Assembly (NCBI RefSeq): GCF_002954355.1 | Contig: NZ_MQVV01000017.1 | Location: 372,001-436,000 of the forward strand | DNA length: 64,000 nt | Source: Nonlabens tegetincola | GTDB taxonomy: Bacteria; Bacteroidota; Bacteroidia; Flavobacteriales; Flavobacteriaceae | Reading direction: 5' to 3' | Shown: positions 18,561 to 28,588 of the stretch, one piece after another | How the letters are laid out: each line of letters starts with the position of its first letter | Position numbering within the stretch: position 1 is the stretch's first letter | The notes under the pieces: model-generated | Seen by the model: only the letters and a program-made list of their open reading frames with translations | Database searches by the model: none | What the model was told of the DNA's origin: nothing | Translations under genes and position numbers: made by a program

Positions 18561-19403
18561 ATGAAAAAATTCTTATCTAAGGCCATACCAAAGTTGTATG
18601 GCTTTTATTTTAATATCCTTGCGGTAATAGCACCAAAAAAAGCAGCTCAACTTGCACTAGACGTCTTTAGCATCCCAAGAAAGGGATTTATAACATTACA
18701 ACAGCAAGAATTTTTAAATACCGCTCGTCAACAACGTGTTGCGTATGAAGATGGTTTAGTAATGCTTTACCATTGGCAAGGAAATGGACCTACTATTCTA
18801 TTACCTCATGGATGGGAATCAAATAGCGCAAGATGGCGCTATTTAATAGAACCCTTACAGAAAAAAGATTACAACATCATCGCCATTGATGCACCGGCTC
18901 ATGGTAAAACTACTGGTAAATTTTTTAACGCGATCAAATACTCTAGGGTTATAAGAAGTATTATCGAGTTATATGAACCAGAAGTTGTAATAGCTCATAG
19001 TGTAGGTGCTATGGCTACTGTATTACAAGAAAGCGAAACACCTCACGACTTCATAAAAAAAATAATTCTTTTAGGCAGTCCTGATGAGCTAGAGGTTATC
19101 ATGAAAGGTTATCAACAGGTAGTAGGGTTCAACAAGCGAGTATGGAATCTTCTAGATCAACTTTTAAAGGAAAAATTTGGATACCACATTGCTGAGTTTA
19201 AGACATCTTCCTTTGCAACAAAAATTCAAACGCCCGTACTTTTAATTCACGACACAAAAGATTTAATCGTACCCTATGAATCGATGGATAATATTGCTAC
19301 TGGCTTTACTAATAGCACTGTTTATACATCAAAAACTGGTGGTCACAGCCTACATACTCCAGAAGTCATTGAACAAGTCCTTAAATTCTTAGAAAAATCC
19401 TAA
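18561..19403 (+). CDS. Alpha/beta hydrolase
   Basis: The 280-residue product has the alpha/beta-hydrolase fold with an oxyanion segment LPHGWESNS, a nucleophile elbow AHSVGA (Ser147, AxSxG rather than GxSxG), the acid Asp234 in HDTKDLIVPY and the His262 in GGHSLHTPE. The triad is therefore complete. The substrate is unknown. The N-terminal 20 residues are hydrophobic and basic and may be a membrane anchor. It follows the 17993 lipoprotein by 10 bp. Confidence 0.87.
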   Translation: MKKFLSKAIPKLYGFYFNILAVIAPKKAAQLALDVFSIPRKGFITLQQQEFLNTARQQRVAYEDGLVMLYHWQGNGPTILLPHGWESNSARWRYLIEPLQKKDYNIIAIDAPAHGKTTGKFFNAIKYSRVIRSIIELYEPEVVIAHSVGAMATVLQESETPHDFIKKIILLGSPDELEVIMKGYQQVVGFNKRVWNLLDQLLKEKFGYHIAEFKTSSFATKIQTPVLLIHDTKDLIVPYESMDNIATGFTNSTVYTSKTGGHSLHTPEVIEQVLKFLEKS

Positions 19404-19457
19404 TTGCAGCTTTTTTAACTCTAGCTAGTGTAAGGTCATAGTATCTTTAAAATAAAA

Positions 19458-19697
19458 ATGTCAAGACCTAGCATTAAAAACGAAGAGCAGTATGAAGCCT
19501 TAAAAGATCAAGGCTACAGTAAGGAAAAAGCTGCAAGAATAGCAAATTCTGAAAGTAGCGGTGAAAAAGGTGGTAAAGCAAAACCCTATGAAGAAAGAAC
19601 CAAGGAAGAGCTATATGATCAAGCAAAAGAAATAGGAATAGAAGGGCGTTCCAAGATGGATAAGCAGGAATTAATTGAAGCTTTAAGAAATCACTAA
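19458..19697 (+). CDS. Small protein with DUF7218-like N-terminus and Rho_N-like C-terminus
   Basis: The 79-residue protein is highly charged. Residues 1-35 (EEQYEALKDQGYSKEKAARIANS) match small stress-type proteins that I know as DUF7218, and residues 45-79 (TKEELYDQAKEIGIEGRSKM, then DKQELIEALRNH) look like a Rho N-terminal/SAP-type helix-extended-loop-helix. This combination suggests nucleic-acid binding. Its stop codon abuts the next ATG (TAAATG), so it is translationally coupled to the AI-2E family transporter. Confidence 0.8.
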   Translation: MSRPSIKNEEQYEALKDQGYSKEKAARIANSESSGEKGGKAKPYEERTKEELYDQAKEIGIEGRSKMDKQELIEALRNH

Positions 19698-20720
19698 ATG
19701 AGCAACCGCATTCCGCCAGAAACCATAAGACAGTTATTCATACTTACCGTCATTGTTGCTTTACTTATTCTTATAAGCAAGGAAATGATGGTCTATATAG
19801 GTGGAATAATGGGAGCAGTCACCCTATACGTTATTCTAGAGCCATTACAAATTAAGCTAGAGAAAAAAAACTGGAATGCGAGTCTTACAGCAGGACTGTT
19901 GCTTCTCCTTACATTCATTGCGCTGGTAATACCACTAGCTGGTATGTCCTACCTTTTAAGCAGTCGTGTAAAAACCGCACTGGATAATAGCAACAAAATA
20001 GCCGAAACTATTAAAAGTGAATTAGTAAAGCTGGAAGAGCTAACGTCGATGAGTTTATCAGACAGCATTAATATGGAAGCTATCCAGGATTGGATCGCAA
20101 CACATATTCAAGACATTGCAAGTTCAGGTTTTCAGACCATTTTTTCCATTTCGGTAATGTTTTTTATACTCTATTTTATGCTTATTAATCGCAAAAAATG
20201 GAAAGAAGCTATACTCATTTACCTACCACTTAAAAAAAGAAATATTGAATTACTAGGAAAAGAAAGCAACAATCTTGTAAAATCAAATGCTATAGGAATT
20301 CCACTGGTAGCGCTTCTACAAGGAATAGTGGCACTTATTGGCTATTTTATATTTGGAGTAGAAAATCCATTTTTTTGGTTTGTCATAACTGTAATTGGTA
20401 GCATGATACCTTTCGTTGGTACGGCTTTAGGGATTATACCTGTTGCAGCACTTCTATTTGCCAAGGGTGATACAGGAGCAGCCATAGGAATCTTAATTTA
20501 TGGAGCAGCGGTTGTAGGTGCGACGGACAATGTATTTAGACTGATTGTTCAACAAAAGCTAGCTGACATCCATCCTGTTGTTACCCTAATCGGTGTACTG
20601 GTCGGTGTTCCACTGTTTGGGTTCATCGGATTAGTTTTTGGTCCACTATTAGTAAGCTTATTACTTTTAATTATTAAAATTTATAAAAACGAATATGGCA
20701 AAGACGAAGGAGTGATATAG
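19698..20720 (+). CDS. AI-2E family transporter (PerM/YdiK-type)
   Basis: The 340-residue polytopic membrane protein has paired hydrophobic segments at the N-terminus, a soluble helical region (about 85-150), and a C-terminal block with the family features VENPFFWFVITVIGSMIPFVG and GPLLVSLLLLI. The family includes TqsA and PerM-like exporters; the substrate cannot be told from sequence. It starts directly after the stop of the 79-residue gene. Confidence 0.9.
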   Translation: MSNRIPPETIRQLFILTVIVALLILISKEMMVYIGGIMGAVTLYVILEPLQIKLEKKNWNASLTAGLLLLLTFIALVIPLAGMSYLLSSRVKTALDNSNKIAETIKSELVKLEELTSMSLSDSINMEAIQDWIATHIQDIASSGFQTIFSISVMFFILYFMLINRKKWKEAILIYLPLKKRNIELLGKESNNLVKSNAIGIPLVALLQGIVALIGYFIFGVENPFFWFVITVIGSMIPFVGTALGIIPVAALLFAKGDTGAAIGILIYGAAVVGATDNVFRLIVQQKLADIHPVVTLIGVLVGVPLFGFIGLVFGPLLVSLLLLIIKIYKNEYGKDEGVI

Positions 20721-20741
20721 CGGTAAATTTTTGTTATATCT

Positions 20742-20757
20742 CGCTTTCGCGAAAGCG
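20742..20757. repeat. Palindrome copy 5, intergenic
   Basis: This exact copy lies 35 bp upstream of the clpP-family gene and 21 bp after the transporter stop. It is flanked by TCTC on the left and TAATTACG on the right. Confidence 0.95.
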
Positions 20758-20792
20758 TAATTACGTATTTTTAGCCTAAATAAATTTCATAC

Positions 20793-21335
20793 ATGAGTAA
20801 AACGATCAAACTTCAAGATAGAATAGACGACAATTTTATAGAACAACGTAAAGTTTTTCTTTGGGGAATGGTAGATGACAAGTCGGCGAGGCACTGTGTA
20901 GACCGATTACTTTTATTAGACTCAATAAGTAATGAAGAAATAACATTTGTAATCAATAGTCCAGGAGGCTATGTTACGGCTGGATTTTCAATATATGATA
21001 CTATGCAAGAAATAAAAAGTCCTGTAAGTACCGTTTGTAGTGGTCTAGCTGCTAGTATGGGATCTCTTTTACTTTCTGGTGGTGAAAAAGGAAGACGATT
21101 TATACAAAAACATGGTAGAGTGATGATTCACCAGCCTAGTGGTGGTGGAAGAGGTACTAGTGCCGATATTGAAATTACAGCACAAGAAATACTTAAGACA
21201 CGTGATATCCTTGCTAAAATTTACGAGGCTAATTGCGGTCAACCTTATGAAAAGGTTATGAAAGACTTTAATCGCGACTATTGGATGGGCGCAGATGAGG
21301 CTGTGGATTATGGAATTGTAGATGGAATTTTATAA
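20793..21335 (+). CDS. clpP: ClpP-family serine protease
   Basis: The 180-residue product has a complete ClpP triad: Ser88 in GLAASMGS, His113 in MIHQPSGG and Asp162 in FNRDYWMGADEA. The spacings of 25 and 49 residues match canonical ClpP. It lacks the propeptide usual in the clpX-linked ClpP and is not next to tig or clpX here, so it may be a second ClpP of this genome; that is an inference. Bacteroidota ClpP normally forms a tetradecamer with an AAA+ partner in the cytosol. It has its own terminator. Confidence 0.94.
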   Translation: MSKTIKLQDRIDDNFIEQRKVFLWGMVDDKSARHCVDRLLLLDSISNEEITFVINSPGGYVTAGFSIYDTMQEIKSPVSTVCSGLAASMGSLLLSGGEKGRRFIQKHGRVMIHQPSGGGRGTSADIEITAQEILKTRDILAKIYEANCGQPYEKVMKDFNRDYWMGADEAVDYGIVDGIL

Positions 21336-21356
21336 TAAACCTAAAAATTACATGAT

Positions 21357-21384
21357 AAACCACCGGTAAAAAGGTGGTTTTTTT
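21357..21384 (+). terminator. Terminator of clpP-family gene
   Basis: A stem AAACCACC / GGTGGTTT with an 8-nt loop is followed by a T run, 22 bp after the stop. Confidence 0.85.
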
Positions 21385-21492
21385 GAATAGAGCTTTTAGC
21401 GTGCAAACAAATTATTGAAACGAGGACTAAGCTAATTGCGGTTCAACTTCCTATTAAACAAATAGTAAATTAAAGCAACAAAACTTACAAAA

Positions 21493-21912
21493 ATGAAACT
21501 CACTCCTTTTCATCTAGCAATTCCTGTAAAAGAAATAACAACAACTAGATCCTTCTATCGTGATACTTTAGGATGCAAAGAAGGTCGTAGCAGTGATCAT
21601 TGGGTAGATTTTGATTTCTTTGGACATCAATTGGTTATTCATATATCAGACAATGCTCCAGGATTATCTCACAATGCGGTCGATGGTAAGTCTGTCCCTG
21701 TACCTCATTTTGGTGTGGTACTAGAATGGGATATTTTTCACACTTTTGCGCAAGCATTACAAGAAAAAAACATCGAGTTTATTATTGAACCCTATATAAG
21801 ATTTGAAGGCTTGCCAGGTGAACAAGCTACCATGTTTTTTCTAGACCCTAGTGGGAATGCTCTTGAGTTTAAAGCATTTAAGGATATGAATCAATTGTTT
21901 GCTACAGAATAA
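21493..21912 (+). CDS. VOC (glyoxalase/dioxygenase superfamily) protein
   Basis: The 139-residue product has the paired beta-alpha-beta-beta-beta units of the vicinal oxygen chelate fold. His7 (PFHLAIPV) and Glu126 ([11 protein letters not shown]) are likely metal ligands, and another His lies in the QLVIHISD strand. [11 protein letters not shown] is the usual helix-strand link. The reaction is not identifiable. Its last 22 bp overlap the 3' end of the opposite-strand amidohydrolase gene (21891-21912). Confidence 0.88.
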   Translation: MKLTPFHLAIPVKEITTTRSFYRDTLGCKEGRSSDHWVDFDFFGHQLVIHISDNAPGLSHNAVDGKSVPVPHFGVVLEWDIFHTFAQALQEKNIEFIIEPYIRFEGLPGEQATMFFLDPSGNALEFKAFKDMNQLFATE

Positions 21913-23528
21913 ACTTTTTCACCATTAATATAGGTAGCATTTACTTTAAAATCTGGAATTTGTTCTACTGGAATAGTCATTAAATTCTTTTCAGTGATTA
22001 TAAAGTCTGCTGCCTTACCTTTTTCAAGACTACCTTTTTCATTTTCTTCAAAATTGGAATAGGCAGCCCATATAGTCATACCCCTTAAAGTTTCCTCTCT
22101 AGTCAAACTTTGTTCAGGTAAAAAACCATTTTCTGGATAACCGCTGGTATCCTGTCTAGCAACCGCTGCATAGAATGTTAAGAAAGGATTCACTTGTTCC
22201 ACAGGATAATCGGTTCCTAGAGCGACTATTCCTGATTGCTTTAATAAGGTTTTATAAGCATAAGCACCTTTAATACGCTCAGATCCTACTCTATCTTGTG
22301 CCCAATACATGTCACTAGTGGCGTGAGTAGGCTGCACCGATGGTAAAATATTATCTTGATTAAAGCTGTTAAAATCATTTGGATCTACTATTTGAGCATG
22401 CTCGATGCGCCATCTTCTGTTAGAACTACCATTCAACAATTCCTTATAAGTCTCTAGAACAACATAGTTTGCGCTATCACCAATTGCATGGGTATTCATT
22501 TGATAATCGCTTGCTGCTATACGAGATGCAATTTCCTTTATTTTTGAAATAGGACTAAGCAAGGCTCCATAATGATCATGTTTATCGCTGTAGGGTTCTT
22601 TAAGGGCTGCTCCACGACTTCCCAGCGCTCCATCGGCATAGAATTTAACAGATCTAACATTAAGTCTATCGGTCTTAACGATTCCTTTGTTTAGGTAATA
22701 ATCTAAATTTTCAGGAGTATTGCTAATCATGACATACATTTTCATTTTTAGTTCACCAACTTGTTGTAAACTATCAATCACTTCAATAACATCTTTATGA
22801 AGACCAGCGTCATCTACGGTAGTAAGTCCATATTTAAAATTCTCTTTTTGAGCAGTTAAAAGAGCGTCAACCATATCTTGAGTAGATGGTTTAGGGTATA
22901 CAGCCTCAACTAACTCCATAGGATTGTCTACAAGCACACCTGTAAGCTTACCATCGCTCATGATAATTGCTCCACCATCTGCTGGAGTATTAGAATCTAT
23001 TCCCGCAGCATCAAGAGCTGCTTGATTTGCTAGCATTGCGTGACCGTCAATTCTGGTGAGTGCAACAGGTATATCTGGAAAAAGCTCGTTTAATTTTTCA
23101 TTACTTGGAAATTCTTTAATCTCCCAATCGTTTTGATCCCAACCACGACCTATTATAAAATCACGATTATTTTCATTTTGAAAAGTTACTACACGCTGTA
23201 TTACGTCCTCAAAACTAGTAGTCCCCATAAGATCTACTCGCTGTGCTTGCTGTCCTAGACCCAAAAAGTGACAATGAGCATCTATTAATCCTGGGTAGAT
23301 AAACTTACCCGAGGCATCTAGGATAGTTTTACTTTCATACTTTTCAATCAAATCTTCACTATCACCAGTAGCTATAATTTGACCATTTGAAATAGCCATA
23401 GCCTCAACGGTAGAAAAATTATCGTCAACGGTATAAATAGTCCCGTTAGTTATTAATAAATCTATTGATTGCTTTTTTTCACAGGCTATTAAACTTATAG
23501 CTAGCAATAAAGGTAGTATTCTTCTCAT
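21891..23528 (-). CDS. Amidohydrolase lipoprotein (YtcJ-like, Amidohydro_3)
   Basis: The 545-residue product has a lipoprotein signal ending SLIAC, then the amidohydrolase fold. It opens with [19 protein letters not shown] and [14 protein letters not shown] (metal HxH), and also has [48 protein letters not shown] and [13 protein letters not shown]. These match YtcJ-like metal-dependent hydrolases. The natural substrate is unknown. Being a lipoprotein it should act in the periplasm or at the cell surface. The gene is isolated, with a tail-to-tail overlap with the VOC gene. Confidence 0.92.
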   Translation of the reverse strand: MRRILPLLLAISLIACEKKQSIDLLITNGTIYTVDDNFSTVEAMAISNGQIIATGDSEDLIEKYESKTILDASGKFIYPGLIDAHCHFLGLGQQAQRVDLMGTTSFEDVIQRVVTFQNENNRDFIIGRGWDQNDWEIKEFPSNEKLNELFPDIPVALTRIDGHAMLANQAALDAAGIDSNTPADGGAIIMSDGKLTGVLVDNPMELVEAVYPKPSTQDMVDALLTAQKENFKYGLTTVDDAGLHKDVIEVIDSLQQVGELKMKMYVMISNTPENLDYYLNKGIVKTDRLNVRSVKFYADGALGSRGAALKEPYSDKHDHYGALLSPISKIKEIASRIAASDYQMNTHAIGDSANYVVLETYKELLNGSSNRRWRIEHAQIVDPNDFNSFNQDNILPSVQPTHATSDMYWAQDRVGSERIKGAYAYKTLLKQSGIVALGTDYPVEQVNPFLTFYAAVARQDTSGYPENGFLPEQSLTREETLRGMTIWAAYSNFEENEKGSLEKGKAADFIITEKNLMTIPVEQIPDFKVNATYINGEKVYSVANN

Positions 23529-23617
23529 GGGTTAAAAATAATACAGAGTTATCAAAATTTCATATAATGAATAGCTATATCCCACGATTCAATTCATATT
23601 GTTTGATGTTTTAAAAC

Positions 23618-23650
23618 AAATAAAGCACTGAAAAAATCAGTGCTTTATTT
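23618..23650. terminator. Hairpin AAATAAAGCACTGA / TCAGTGCTTTATTT
   Basis: The 14-bp stem has a short A loop and T-rich flanks. It lies 36 bp downstream of the TonB-receptor-like gene and is oriented to terminate it. Confidence 0.8.
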
Positions 23651-23665
23651 ATGGTATTATTCACT

Positions 23666-23681
23666 CGCTTTCGCGAAAGCG
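23666..23681. repeat. Palindrome copy 6, intergenic
   Basis: This exact copy begins 4 bp beyond the stop codon of the TonB-receptor-like gene, between that stop and its terminator. Confidence 0.95.
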
Positions 23682-23685
23682 AAAA

Positions 23686-25404
23686 TTAAAAATCAAACTT
23701 ATAGACGATTCCTCCTAAGACCTGTAAATTTTGAACTGGATAACCGTTAAAGTATTGGTAGTTACCACCGGTAAGATTATTCCCTCTTAAAAAAGCGGTT
23801 AACTTAGGGTTGATTTTATAATTGACGTCTAGGTTTAAATCAACAAATCCATCAATGGTCTCCTTACCAACTCCTATTCTATAGGCATCTCTCTCTCCAA
23901 CATAATATAAAGTTAGGCCTGTACTCCATTTTTCATCAATTTTATAATTAGCTGTTAGATCTGCAGTAAGCTCTGGCAGATTGGATGCTATATTTTCAAA
24001 AGCATCTCCTTCACTTACATCAAAAGATCTTCCTGTGACATTTAAAGTAACATCGAGCGCTGTATTTAAGGTCACTCCTAAAGAAGCTCCATATAATACT
24101 GTATTCAAATCTCCATAGGAAGTATAAAAAACATTCCCGTAATCATAAGATTGTAAATCACCAATAGTAAAACGTGAACCGTCATCGGTGATATAAAAAT
24201 TACGATTTTTCTCAATTCTATAACCTCCAAATACTTTGTAACCAAATACTCCTAGTTTTCCTTTGAATCCAGCAATTGCATCTAGCTGTCTGTCTGTAGG
24301 CGCAATAGTAAGTGCCGGAGCTATGAACACGTTTTCATCTGCAAATTGTTGTAAGGAGTTTACGTCAAATCCACCACCAATCTCGGTAAAGGCAACAACG
24401 GTTTCTTCTGCTAGGATGTAACTTGCTGTTATGTCTGGATAAACATAAATATCACTTTCTGAATTTTCTATATCGGTAGCATAGTTCACACGTGCTCCTA
24501 GTTCTACCTTGTAATTATCACCGTATAAATTGACACTAGGGTATAAACCAGCGTTAAATAATCCGTAATCAGTTGCAACAGGAATAAAAACTTGTTGATC
24601 AAACGAACCGCTTAAATAATCCAATTCCACACCTAGACCAACTTCAGTATCCATAATATCAAAACCTAGTTGTGGTCGCAATCTTGCTCTAAATTCACTC
24701 GCATCATTTCCTGAACTCACTCCGGTCAATTGTACATCGGCTTCCTTAAATACACTATCAAAAAAGCTAGCTCGTCCTCCTATTCCATAACTAAAATAAG
24801 ACGTTGCAACATCTAGATCTTCTTCTGGTTGAGTAGGCACGTTATCATATACACCATACCAGTTTGCAGTTTGATACCTACCGCCAGCAGTAATGCTCCA
24901 GTTCATATCTCTAGATCTAGTTCCATAAGATACGTCTAGACCGGTATCAGAAAACGAATCATCCAGTCGTACCTCATCAATACCACCTTGAGAAGAATTA
25001 TGGTTAAAAAACACACTTACATCACTATCTCTATCAATTTCAAAATTAGTTGCAAACTCACCAAGTATATTTACATAATTACCTAAACCTAAGCGAGCAT
25101 AATTACGATAAAATTTTTCTTTACGTTTAGGTTTTAAACGATCTAATTTTCTTGTGGCAGGTGTAAACGTACTGGCTACTGGCACAGAGAATATACTGTA
25201 GGTAACAGGCTTTTTCTTGACTTTGGTAGTATCATTTACACTAGGAACGCTTTTCACCTTAAATGCGTCGCTTATGGTAGGATCATAAGGTTTGACTACA
25301 GTTATGGTACCACCGTTAAGCTGGTTTTCCTCTTCTTCTTGAGCTATAGCAACACTAGTCCCTAGTATTACAGTCGTGATTAAAAATGATATATAAAATT
25401 TCAT
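23686..25404 (-). CDS. TonB-receptor-like outer-membrane beta-barrel
   Basis: I start at ATG 25404 (MKFYISFL), because the longer frame adds 14 residues before the signal peptide. The signal peptide ends AIAQ, followed by a short Glu-rich segment, TITVVKPYDPTISDAF, and then a long run of amphipathic strands. The end, FLRGNNLTGGNYQYFNGYP then a final strand ending FDF, is typical of TonB-dependent receptors. At 572 residues it is short and has no clear plug domain. The TPR protein gene ends 43 bp upstream and reads in the same direction. This TPR-plus-barrel pair is common in Bacteroidota, so the two products probably work together in the envelope. Confidence 0.8.
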   Translation of the reverse strand: MKFYISFLITTVILGTSVAIAQEEEENQLNGGTITVVKPYDPTISDAFKVKSVPSVNDTTKVKKKPVTYSIFSVPVASTFTPATRKLDRLKPKRKEKFYRNYARLGLGNYVNILGEFATNFEIDRDSDVSVFFNHNSSQGGIDEVRLDDSFSDTGLDVSYGTRSRDMNWSITAGGRYQTANWYGVYDNVPTQPEEDLDVATSYFSYGIGGRASFFDSVFKEADVQLTGVSSGNDASEFRARLRPQLGFDIMDTEVGLGVELDYLSGSFDQQVFIPVATDYGLFNAGLYPSVNLYGDNYKVELGARVNYATDIENSESDIYVYPDITASYILAEETVVAFTEIGGGFDVNSLQQFADENVFIAPALTIAPTDRQLDAIAGFKGKLGVFGYKVFGGYRIEKNRNFYITDDGSRFTIGDLQSYDYGNVFYTSYGDLNTVLYGASLGVTLNTALDVTLNVTGRSFDVSEGDAFENIASNLPELTADLTANYKIDEKWSTGLTLYYVGERDAYRIGVGKETIDGFVDLNLDVNYKINPKLTAFLRGNNLTGGNYQYFNGYPVQNLQVLGGIVYKFDF

Positions 25405-25447
25405 ATGATTCAATTTTTTAAGCAGTTCAATAACTATGTTTCTCACT

Positions 25448-28400
25448 TTAGTTTTGACTCGCTGGCACTACAGATGAGTTTGTTTTTGCTTCCTTCGTTT
25501 TAATAAAATCTAGTTCTTTTTGAGCTTCTTCCACCACTTCTGGATACTTAGTAAAATTCTTAATGACAGCTTCTAAAATAGTAGTAGCGTTTAGTGTCTC
25601 TCCTTTGGCGTAATAACTTTTTGCCATAACAACCAGTCCTTTGGCACTCCACAATTTATATCCAGCATAGTTTTTACTTAGGCTGTTTGCCGTTGCAATT
25701 GCCTCATCGTGATTACCATCTTTATTTTCAAAATAAGCTTTAAAATAAGTCGCTTCTGCCGCTAGATTTCCAGTTGCATTCTGTCTTACGTTTTCATAAG
25801 CGGTTCTTGCATCAGATTCCTTGTTCTGTTTCCATGAAGAACGAGCGATAACAATTTGAGCATCGTTTTTCACAGCAGTTTCTGCAGTTGCATCATTCAA
25901 CACCTGATTTGCATAAACGATGGCTTGTGAATAATCTTCAGTTTCGTAAAAAGCCCTCATTAAATTAGACCTTGCATAAGAAACATTTTGAGGAAAATCT
26001 GCTAGTTGTTCCAATTGTTTAAGTACTGGAATCGCTTTCGCGAAAGCGTTATCACTTAAATGAATCTCACTTAATCGAGCCAAAGCTTGTTCGGTAAACT
26101 GACTGCGTTCTTTAGAAATCACATACTCATAATGAGGTATACTTTCTTGTTTTTGATCTAAAGAGAACTGTGCCTGTGCTAAATAAAAATGAGCTTGAAC
26201 GGCATGTTTACCATTAGGAAACTGGTCTAAATACTTTTTCATTTCACGAGCAGTACCTTGCATATCACCTCGCACGAAAGGCTGTTCGGCACTTTCATAG
26301 GCTGTATCATCAAGTTCACTGTCTGTAATTTCAACACCTTCTAAACTTCTTACCCAGGTAGCATACTCTACCGTTTTACCTTGATCGATATATACTTGTC
26401 TGGCGCTGCTAATTCCTTCTGCAGCTTGCGGTGTACCAGCATATTTACTTGCTACTTGTTTAAAAACGCTAAGAGCTGCATCTAATTTACCATCATTATA
26501 AAGTTGTAAGCCTTTTCTCATCATGGCTGGTGAGGTAAATGAACTACGTGGAAACTCACTAATTAACTGATCATAGGTTTGTAATCCATTATTAACCTGA
26601 TTATTATTGATATAGGTATTACCTAATTCATACAACACATCGTCTCTATAAGGTGATCTTTTAAATTTATTCAAGAAGGTTTTAAGATCTTCAATTTTTC
26701 TATCTGGCTTACCTACAAATCCATAAGAAATGGCTTTTTGAAATGCGGCATAATCTGCATTTCTTCCATTCATTGAAATAGCTTTGTTATAAGCTTCCAT
26801 TCCTGGCCAGTATTTCTTAGTCACAAAATTAGCATCTCCTATTCTTAAGTAAGCATCGTTCAATCTTACTTGATCTACATTTGGTTTATTTGTAAATGAA
26901 GTAAATGCTGTTATCGAATTATCGTATTCTTTGAGCTTAAAATAGGTGTAACCTAAATCGTAGTCAATAAGATCATCCTCGATAATACGAGATGAAGATG
27001 CCTTTGCCATTTTATAATTATCAAGTGCTGCCTGATAATTGTTTACCATATAGTAAGAAGCTGCTCTCCAGAAATAAGCACGTTTTTTAAGCTCATCCTG
27101 ATTTGTATACTTTACAGTTTTATCTAGTTGATTAACTGCATCGCTGTATTTGGAATCATTGTATAAGTTGATAGCATGGTAAAAGGCAACCTTTGCATAA
27201 GTCGCTTCGTTTCCTTTGATTCTGCCATTTTCTAGAAGGTCTAAAGCCTCGGCATAATTTTTTGAAGAGAAATAAGAATCGATTAAAAACTCATTCATTT
27301 CATCAGAATGCTGGTTGTCGGGATATGATTCCAAATAACCTAATATTACAGATGGCACACTATCGTAAGGATTCCCGTTTTCATAACTAAGTTTTGCATA
27401 GTTATAAGAAGCATCTTCTGTAATTTTTTCATCAAGATTCATTTCACTTGCTTTTTTAAAAGCATTAAGTGCATCCTCGCGACGATCAACTTTAATATAA
27501 CTTAATCCTAAATGATAGTAGGCATTTTGTGCTGTAGGATTAGTCCCGTCAACTATTTTATTAAAAGTCTCAATGGCCATAGAATAATTGCCCATTTTAT
27601 AATAAGCGTATCCCAATTGATAGTAGTCGTTGTTATTCCATTTGCCACGAGTACCTTCATATTTTTCTAGATAGGGCAATGCCTCGTTATACTTTTCTTG
27701 ATTGAATAAGGATTGACCTATAATACGATTAAGCTCTGATTGTTCCTTGCGGTTAGATTTGGGTAATTGCTCCTGGGCTAGTTGAATAGCTTTATCAAAG
27801 TTTCCTAATTTATAATTAAGATCGGCTTGATAATAAGATAGCTTTTCATCAACTCCTGGTGACTCTTCAACTTGATCAAACAAATCACTTGCTTCTTGCA
27901 GTTCATTTCCTTCATAAGCGATGTAACCCAAATAATATTTTGCTTTGCTTCCATAGGTAGGATCATCGCTCACTCTGTTTAAATACTTTTTTGCTTCATC
28001 GTACTTTTTTGATTGTACGAGAGTATATCCTGTGTTGAAATAGTATCTAGTCGTTTGTTTTTGCGAAAGCGTGCTTTTATCAACCCTAGTATACCATTTT
28101 GCTGCGCGATTGTAATTACCATTATCAAAGTAATAATCGGCCACATCAATAATGGCGTTATTTTTTTTAGGATTAGTCGGGTATTTCTCGACAAACTGCT
28201 CTATGAGTTGGTCTGCGTTTTTTTGATTAAGTCTGACTGCGCAATTTGCGATGTAATAAGCGGCATTAGACTGGATACTTTCATCATCTACCTCGCGTGA
28301 TACTTTCTCAAACAGCCGTTGCGCTGCTAGATATTGATTCTCGTCATATAAATCTAGCGCTTGATTATACATCGCTAGATCATCAATATAAATTTTAGAT

Positions 28401-28468
28401 TGTTGAGCCTGCAACGGCATGGCGATTCCCATGATTAGAATAGCCGCGATAGCAATTTTCTTTAACAT
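25448..28468 (-). CDS. Large periplasmic tetratricopeptide-repeat protein
   Basis: I start at ATG 28468 (MLKKIAIA), giving a signal peptide ending PLQAQ. The remaining 980 residues or so are almost entirely TPR/Sel1-like helical repeats, for example YYQLGYAYYKMGNYSMAIET and DYDLGYTYFKLKEYDNSI, with more than 15 visible units. It is a scaffold type of protein without any catalytic domain. It precedes the TonB-receptor-like barrel in the same operon. Palindrome copy 7 lies within one repeat. A degenerate half copy (TTGCGAAAGCG, 28061-28071) lies in another, encoding LSQKQ. Confidence 0.88.
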   Translation of the reverse strand: MLKKIAIAAILIMGIAMPLQAQQSKIYIDDLAMYNQALDLYDENQYLAAQRLFEKVSREVDDESIQSNAAYYIANCAVRLNQKNADQLIEQFVEKYPTNPKKNNAIIDVADYYFDNGNYNRAAKWYTRVDKSTLSQKQTTRYYFNTGYTLVQSKKYDEAKKYLNRVSDDPTYGSKAKYYLGYIAYEGNELQEASDLFDQVEESPGVDEKLSYYQADLNYKLGNFDKAIQLAQEQLPKSNRKEQSELNRIIGQSLFNQEKYNEALPYLEKYEGTRGKWNNNDYYQLGYAYYKMGNYSMAIETFNKIVDGTNPTAQNAYYHLGLSYIKVDRREDALNAFKKASEMNLDEKITEDASYNYAKLSYENGNPYDSVPSVILGYLESYPDNQHSDEMNEFLIDSYFSSKNYAEALDLLENGRIKGNEATYAKVAFYHAINLYNDSKYSDAVNQLDKTVKYTNQDELKKRAYFWRAASYYMVNNYQAALDNYKMAKASSSRIIEDDLIDYDLGYTYFKLKEYDNSITAFTSFTNKPNVDQVRLNDAYLRIGDANFVTKKYWPGMEAYNKAISMNGRNADYAAFQKAISYGFVGKPDRKIEDLKTFLNKFKRSPYRDDVLYELGNTYINNNQVNNGLQTYDQLISEFPRSSFTSPAMMRKGLQLYNDGKLDAALSVFKQVASKYAGTPQAAEGISSARQVYIDQGKTVEYATWVRSLEGVEITDSELDDTAYESAEQPFVRGDMQGTAREMKKYLDQFPNGKHAVQAHFYLAQAQFSLDQKQESIPHYEYVISKERSQFTEQALARLSEIHLSDNAFAKAIPVLKQLEQLADFPQNVSYARSNLMRAFYETEDYSQAIVYANQVLNDATAETAVKNDAQIVIARSSWKQNKESDARTAYENVRQNATGNLAAEATYFKAYFENKDGNHDEAIATANSLSKNYAGYKLWSAKGLVVMAKSYYAKGETLNATTILEAVIKNFTKYPEVVEEAQKELDFIKTKEAKTNSSVVPASQN
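26033..26048. repeat. Palindrome copy 7, inside the TPR gene
   Basis: This exact copy is read as AFAKA within DNAFAKAIPVLK, where it forms part of a TPR helix. Confidence 0.95.
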
Positions 28469-28564
28469 AAATACTTTTTTATGGTAAGGTAAAATTAGAC
28501 ACTTACTACAATACAACGCAGGAAAGACTGTTTAATTATTCATAATGTTTTCCACATCAATGAT

Positions 28565-28572
28565 TAACTTTG
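28565..28572 (+). promoter_or_regulatory. Candidate -7 box TAACTTTG for ftsE
   Basis: The box matches the Bacteroidota -7 consensus TAnnTTTG and ends 16 nt before the ftsE start. No TTG lies at the expected -33 distance, so support is partial. Confidence 0.4.
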
Positions 28573-28588
28573 TAAGAAACTGTTTTTT

